In this document: piece after piece, positions 60,095 through 64,000 of the stretch
Position numbering within the stretch: the stretch's first letter is position 1
How the letters are laid out: each line of letters opens with the position of its first letter
Source of the DNA: JAOZPE01 sp964601275
Lineage (GTDB): Bacteria > Krumholzibacteriota > Krumholzibacteriia > JAJRXK01
Reading direction: 5' to 3'
DNA length: 64,000 nucleotides
NCBI GenBank assembly: GCA_964601275.1
Contig: CAZRMV010000010.1
Location: 62,001-126,000, forward strand
The notes under the pieces: model-generated
Databases searched by the model: none
What the model was told of the DNA's origin: nothing
What the model saw: only the letters and a program-made list of their open reading frames with translations
Translations under genes and position numbers: made by a program

Positions 60095-60709
60095 GTGTCC
60101 AAGCGATCGACATCCAATGGCATCCCCTACCGGAGGCTTTCCGAGGAAAGCCTGCTGCATCGAATCCGTGCCGATGCCGACGGAGAGGAGGACCGCCAAG
60201 CGGCCTCGGAGCTGTTGGGACGGTACCGCCGCCAGGTCTATGTCTGGTGTCATCGCTATCTGCGTGATCATGAGCGCGCGCTCGATCTGAGCCAGGATGT
60301 GCTCCTGGCGGCCTACCGGGCTATCGGACGCTTCGACGGGCGAAGCAGCATCGGCACCTGGCTCTTCGTCATCGCCCGGAACCGGTGTCTGAACGAGATC
60401 GACCGCCCGCACCTGCTCCGTGATCCCGAGGTCGACCCGGACAGCTGCACCGCACGCGGTGTGGACCCGGAGGACGAGCTGCTGGAAAAGGAGGACGAGG
60501 AGACGATTCTGGCCCTCATCCGCAAACACCTCGACGAGGTGGAACAGACGGCCCTGTGGATGCGGTGCTTCGAACGGATGCCGGTGGATGTCATCACGCG
60601 GGCTCTCGACTTGAAGGAGAAGGGTGGAGCGCGGGTCACCTTGCAACGCGCCCGCCGGAAGCTGCGGAGAGCCCTCGCCGAACGCGATGCCAAGAAGGAT
60701 GCGTCATGA
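60095..60709 (+). CDS. ECF-type RNA polymerase sigma factor
   Basis: 204 residues from a GTG at 60095. Sigma region 2: 'LDLSQDVLLAAYRAIGRFDG' and 'SIGTWLFVIARNRCLNEI'. Region 4: 'ALWMRCFERMPVDVITRALD' with helix-turn-helix-like 'KGGARVTLQRARRKLRRAL'. Region 3 is missing, as in all ECF factors. The TGA overlaps the ATG of the next gene, the pattern of a sigma/anti-sigma pair. It likely directs its own operon and stress genes once released. No recognisable autoregulatory promoter was found in the 51-bp gap upstream. Confidence 0.9.
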   Translation: MSKRSTSNGIPYRRLSEESLLHRIRADADGEEDRQAASELLGRYRRQVYVWCHRYLRDHERALDLSQDVLLAAYRAIGRFDGRSSIGTWLFVIARNRCLNEIDRPHLLRDPEVDPDSCTARGVDPEDELLEKEDEETILALIRKHLDEVEQTALWMRCFERMPVDVITRALDLKEKGGARVTLQRARRKLRRALAERDAKKDAS

Positions 60710-61344
60710 ACCACCAATGCCTTCCGATGGAAGAACTGGAGAAGATCCCGGCCCTCTCTTCGGACGATCCCCGGCGGATCGACGCGGAACGGTGTCCGCG
60801 GTGCGCAGCCCGGCTGGCCGCCCTGCGGCTCTTCAACGATCTGTCCCGGCCCGCCCCCGGGGCCGACCCAGAAGACGCCGAGCGTCGCCTGAAGGAGTTG
60901 CTGGCTCCCGGCCGCCTGCCGCGAAACGGCCGGCGTCGTATCCTCTCCCGCCGCTGGTGGCTCCTGGTGCCGGCCGCGGCGGTGGTGTTGCTGATGTTCG
61001 TTCTGCCCCGGGACGCTTCCAAGCATGCTTCTCCCCCCGTGTTGCGGGGGGAAACGCAACTTTCCTCCGCGCTCCCCCGGGGCGAAGGTGGTTGGACGGC
61101 CGACGGCAGTCTCGACCTGAGCTGGCCGCCCTTCGACGGCGCGGAGCAGGTGGAGGTGGTGTTCTTTGCCCTGGATCTGGCGGAGATCGCCCGCGTTCCC
61201 GCTCCGGATGGAACCAGTCTCCATCTCGAGGCCGCGGACCTGCCGCCGACGCTGCGGCAGCGGAAGGCCGTTTTCTGGTCGGCGATTGCGATCGGAGAGG
61301 GACATCCGATCGGGCGCACCGCCCGTCAACTCCTGGAACAATGA
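60706..61344 (+). CDS. single-pass membrane protein, probable anti-sigma factor
   Basis: 212 residues, overlapping the sigma gene stop by ATGA. The cytoplasmic part (about 1-80) has 'DAERCPRCAARLAALRLF'. This resembles the HxxxCxxC zinc anti-sigma motif, but the His position is Asp, so zinc binding is doubtful. One transmembrane helix (about 84-101, 'WWLLVPAAAVVLLMFVLP') is followed by about 110 outside residues with a beta-sandwich-like pattern ('SLDLSWPPFDGAEQVEVVFF'). It should hold the ECF factor inactive and be cut or displaced by an outside signal. The next gene, a CHAT protease, overlaps its stop. Confidence 0.72.
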   Translation: MNHQCLPMEELEKIPALSSDDPRRIDAERCPRCAARLAALRLFNDLSRPAPGADPEDAERRLKELLAPGRLPRNGRRRILSRRWWLLVPAAAVVLLMFVLPRDASKHASPPVLRGETQLSSALPRGEGGWTADGSLDLSWPPFDGAEQVEVVFFALDLAEIARVPAPDGTSLHLEAADLPPTLRQRKAVFWSAIAIGEGHPIGRTARQLLEQ

Positions 61345-64000
61345 GGCGTTCCGGCCGGGTGGACCGTACCGCGCTCAAACTCTTCGGCCTGGCGCTGTTC
61401 TGCGCGGTTCTCGTGGATGGGGCAAGCTTCGCCTCCCCGGCGGGTACATCGAAACCCCGCCAGGATCTGCTGGCCGAAGTGGACAGTCTCTGGACGAACG
61501 GCTTCCACGATGAGGCCCTGCGGCGGACAGAGCAGATCTGTGGACACGCCCGCGCCCTCGGTGATTCGTCGACCCTGGCCCTGTTCCTGGTCCAGCGGGG
61601 CGCCCAGTTGCTCTCGATGGGGAAGGCTTCCGCCGCCGAACCGCTCTTGAGGGAGGGCCTCAAGATCTCCTCCGCCCTGGGCGACTCCCTTCTCGCTTGT
61701 CGAACCCGCCGGTGGTTGAGTGTGAGCGTGGGTGCGCTCGGCCGTCGCGAAGAGGCGCGGCGGCTCTACGATGAGCTGCTCGGTTGCGCGCGGTCCTTGG
61801 GTCAGAAGGGTCTGCAGGGTTGGGCCCACGTGGGCATGGCCTGGGACGAGGCCCAGCTCGGGGACTATTCCTCATCGGAGCACCATTACGAGGAGGCGGT
61901 GCGGCTGTTCCAGGACGCGGGCGAGATCGATGGACAAGCCTGGGCGCTGAACGGTCTCACCATCGCCCGGCGCAACCAGGGAGACCTCGACGAAGCGCGC
62001 GCCGGATATCAGAGAGCGCTTCAGCTCGCCCATGAGCATGGAGTGGACATGGTGGAGGGCATGGCCTTGAACAACCTGGCCAACCTGGAGTGGACGGTGG
62101 GGGATCCCGGGCGGGCCATGGAAGGTTTTGCCCGGGCGGCCGCCTTCCAATCCAGGAGAGGCCGTTACCGCGAAGCCATCATCCCCCGGATCAACCTCGC
62201 GTACTGCCTGGCCGAACTGGGTGACGTTGTCGCGGCGCGGGACACCCTGCGGGCCTGCCTGGAGGAAAGCCAGGAGCTGTCGGCCCCGGACCTCGAGTCG
62301 ATGGCTTGGGAGAGCCTGGGTCGGCTCAGCCTGAAGCAGGGGGAATGGGGCGAGGCGGCGGCACTCTTCCGGAAAGCGCTCCAGAGAGGGGAGGGTCTCC
62401 AGTTCGAGGCGGTTCGGAACAGCCTGCTGGGCCTGAGCACCGCGCTGGCCCGGCGGGACAGCAGCCGGACCGCGCTCGAGGTGCTCGAGATGGGGCAGAG
62501 CTGGTGCCACCTGGGAGGGGAGGTCGCCTTCTGCGCCCGTCTCGAACTGGCCTGGGGTCGGCGACTGCTCGAACTCGAGGAGCTTGTCGAGGCGGCCCGC
62601 CACTTCGAGCGGGCGGACAGCATTGCCGCGGCCGGTGGCGTCCAGCAACTGCGGGTGGCCGCATTGACCTCACTCGCGGAGGACCTGGAGAAACTGGACC
62701 GTCCCGCGGAAGTCGAGAAGGTTCTCGACCGGGCGGTGGAGGTGTGGGAGGCCGAACGCGGCCTGCCGATGGATCCGGACTGGAGAAGTCTGCGGGGGGC
62801 CCAGGGTCGCCGGCTGTTCACCGACCTGGCGGCGTTCTGGATTCTCCGTCCCCGGGGAGCGGAAAAGGCGTTCGATGTGTTGCAGCGTTACAAGGGGCGG
62901 GGGCTCTTGGAACGCCTGCGGGGCCCCGACGCGACCGGCGACGGTGGGGAGCTGGAGACCGTCGACGCGGCGGACTTGCGCACCAAGGTGCTCCGACCGG
63001 GAGAGATCCTTCTCGACGTGTACCTGGGACCGGAACACTCGGTGTTGTTCGCGGTCGATCGCAAGGAATGTCGCGCCTGGCTCCTGCCGCCGGAAGACGA
63101 CCTGGAACCGCGCATCTCCCGCCTGGGAGAGGAATTGTTCCAGCCCCAGGGAGCGATTCCTCCCGAGCTCTTCGAAGAGATCGCGGCTGCCCTGGCCGGT
63201 GAACTCTTCGGTCCCATCCTCAATGAGCTTCCCTCCTGTTCGAGTGTGCTGTTCTCGCCCGATGGCGTGCTCAATCTCCTGCCCCCCGCGCTGTTCGAGA
63301 AACCCGGTGGGCCCCGTTGGTCCCGCATTCCCTCGGCCGGGGTGCTCGCATTCCTGCGGAACGGCGAGGGTGCGACGGAACGCACCGGTCGGCGGCCGAG
63401 GTCCGAAACCGAGCTGCTGATCCTGTCGGCCGGCCGGCGGTCCGATGGGGTTCTCCTGCCCGGGGCACAACGGGAAGGCCGTTGGCTGGCGGACCACTTC
63501 GCCGGAGTGGAGTTCTTCCAACCCTTGGATCCGACCCGATCCGCCGAGATCCTGCATGTCGCCGCCCACACCATCGCGGACGACCGCCGGCCGTGGCGGT
63601 CTCGCATCGTGCTCGACCAGGGGCCCGATCTCACCGCCCGGAAGTTGATGGAGGAGAAACGCCCCATCCGGCTCGCGGTCCTGGCCAGTTGCGGGTCGGC
63701 CACCGGACGAACCCTCTCGGGGGAAGGGGTCCAGAGCCTCTCCACCGCGCTGCTGGCCGGGGGAGCCGGAGCGGTGGTCGCGACCCTCTGGCCGGTGGAG
63801 GACGAGGCCACCTTCGCATTCATGCGGCGTTTCTACCGCGAGATGGCCGACGGCGTCGCCGCCGGGGAGGCGTTGCACCGGGCCCAGGAGTCCTTCCGGC
63901 GGTCGAGGGACCGGGCCCAACCCTTCTACTGGGCCGCCTTTGTCCTGGAGGGGGAGCCCGGACTCCGGGTCGACCTCCACCGGAAGGCCTCCGGTCTCCG
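61341..64000 (+). CDS. exported TPR-CHAT caspase-like protease (3' end beyond window)
   Basis: At least 886 residues, starting at an ATG that overlaps the anti-sigma gene stop. An N-terminal signal-like stretch (about 12-32, 'LKLFGLALFCAVLVDGASF') suggests export. TPR units follow from about 45 to 500 ('LGDYSSSEHHYEEAVRLF', 'GDLDEARAGYQRALQLA', 'ALNNLANLEWTVGDPGRAM'). The CHAT domain occupies about 560-880: 'LLDVYLGPEHSVLFAV', 'VLFSPDGVLNLLPPALF', 'ILHVAAHTIADD' (His743), 'LAVLASCGSATG' (Cys784) and 'LLAGGAGAVVATLWPVED'. The His-Cys dyad of clan CD proteases is intact. TPRs likely sense a partner and gate the protease. The natural target in this operon is the anti-sigma protein. Confidence 0.88.
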   Translation, partial: MRRSGRVDRTALKLFGLALFCAVLVDGASFASPAGTSKPRQDLLAEVDSLWTNGFHDEALRRTEQICGHARALGDSSTLALFLVQRGAQLLSMGKASAAEPLLREGLKISSALGDSLLACRTRRWLSVSVGALGRREEARRLYDELLGCARSLGQKGLQGWAHVGMAWDEAQLGDYSSSEHHYEEAVRLFQDAGEIDGQAWALNGLTIARRNQGDLDEARAGYQRALQLAHEHGVDMVEGMALNNLANLEWTVGDPGRAMEGFARAAAFQSRRGRYREAIIPRINLAYCLAELGDVVAARDTLRACLEESQELSAPDLESMAWESLGRLSLKQGEWGEAAALFRKALQRGEGLQFEAVRNSLLGLSTALARRDSSRTALEVLEMGQSWCHLGGEVAFCARLELAWGRRLLELEELVEAARHFERADSIAAAGGVQQLRVAALTSLAEDLEKLDRPAEVEKVLDRAVEVWEAERGLPMDPDWRSLRGAQGRRLFTDLAAFWILRPRGAEKAFDVLQRYKGRGLLERLRGPDATGDGGELETVDAADLRTKVLRPGEILLDVYLGPEHSVLFAVDRKECRAWLLPPEDDLEPRISRLGEELFQPQGAIPPELFEEIAAALAGELFGPILNELPSCSSVLFSPDGVLNLLPPALFEKPGGPRWSRIPSAGVLAFLRNGEGATERTGRRPRSETELLILSAGRRSDGVLLPGAQREGRWLADHFAGVEFFQPLDPTRSAEILHVAAHTIADDRRPWRSRIVLDQGPDLTARKLMEEKRPIRLAVLASCGSATGRTLSGEGVQSLSTALLAGGAGAVVATLWPVEDEATFAFMRRFYREMADGVAAGEALHRAQESFRRSRDRAQPFYWAAFVLEGEPGLRVDLHRKASGL

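Noticed and set aside
60095..64000. A craspase (type III-E) CRISPR locus
   Set aside because: The protease-sigma arrangement is reminiscent, but there is no repeat array, Cas7-11 or Csx30 homologue in the window.

Overview
The window is GC-rich, densely coded DNA from a Gram-negative bacterium. Gram-negative markers are LpxR-like and PagL-like lipid A deacylases, outer-membrane barrel proteins and several lipoproteins. An FlgD-like C-terminal module of the 'NPFNP...YDLRGR' type and a DUF5916 outer-membrane protein point to an FCB-group-like lineage (Eisenbacteria, Krumholzibacteriota or Latescibacterota type). No rRNA is present, so this placement is inference. Four tRNAs (Leu-CAG, Pro-TGG, Arg-TCT, Lys-CTT) all encode CCA. 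Two have a clear TTGACA-N17-TAnnnT promoter, which gives a local housekeeping consensus.

Layout. 0-7.7 kb: a TPR protein, a membrane SpoIIE-type phosphatase, an inositol-monophosphatase homologue, a GT39-like membrane protein with a TPR tail, and a zinc-ribbon protein. 7.7-12 kb: a methyltransferase whose stop codon abuts a complete IS1-like element with 26-bp perfect inverted repeats, then an exported oligoendopeptidase F. 12-17.5 kb: a conserved housekeeping run smpB-amidase-GerMN-murI-rph-(9-codon leader)-rdgB, with tRNA-Leu and tRNA-Pro at its ends. 17.6-20.4 kb: a decayed patch with frameshifted lpxR-like and pagL-like genes and an internally deleted YiiX-like cysteine hydrolase. 20.5-29 kb: DUF302, membrane protein, OsmC, glycosyltransferase, DUF1858-nitrilase pair, a seven-haem cytochrome, YjbQ, PepSY and FHA proteins. 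29-38.2 kb: a large FG-GAP/S11-peptidase/FlgD fusion, FMN reductase, a FAD oxidoreductase-GtrA-GT39 group and an apparently inactive C25-type peptidase. 38.3-41.6 kb: a sigma-28-like promoter, a GAF membrane sensor, a FliA-type sigma factor and an anchored glutathione peroxidase. 41.9-49.2 kb: an ABC-2 exporter operon, acyltransferase and ParA, ssb, nth and tRNA-Lys. 49.3-50.9 kb: a second decayed patch with tandem lipoprotein relics and a solo IS end. 51-60 kb: a nine-haem lipoprotein cytochrome, DUF3307/SatD, an exported-looking Pcm, DUF5916, a lipoprotein, a small barrel-like protein and an exported isoaspartyl peptidase.

The most notable system is at the right edge, 60.1-64 kb. An ECF sigma factor, a single-pass membrane anti-sigma-like protein and an exported TPR-CHAT caspase-like protease are joined by two ATGA stop/start overlaps. 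The simplest reading is a protease-gated sigma switch: CHAT proteolysis of the periplasmic part of the anti-sigma protein would release the sigma factor. The logic resembles the craspase-Csx30-sigma circuit, but no CRISPR component is visible here. That function is inference; the gene order, overlaps and CHAT His/Cys residues are directly visible.
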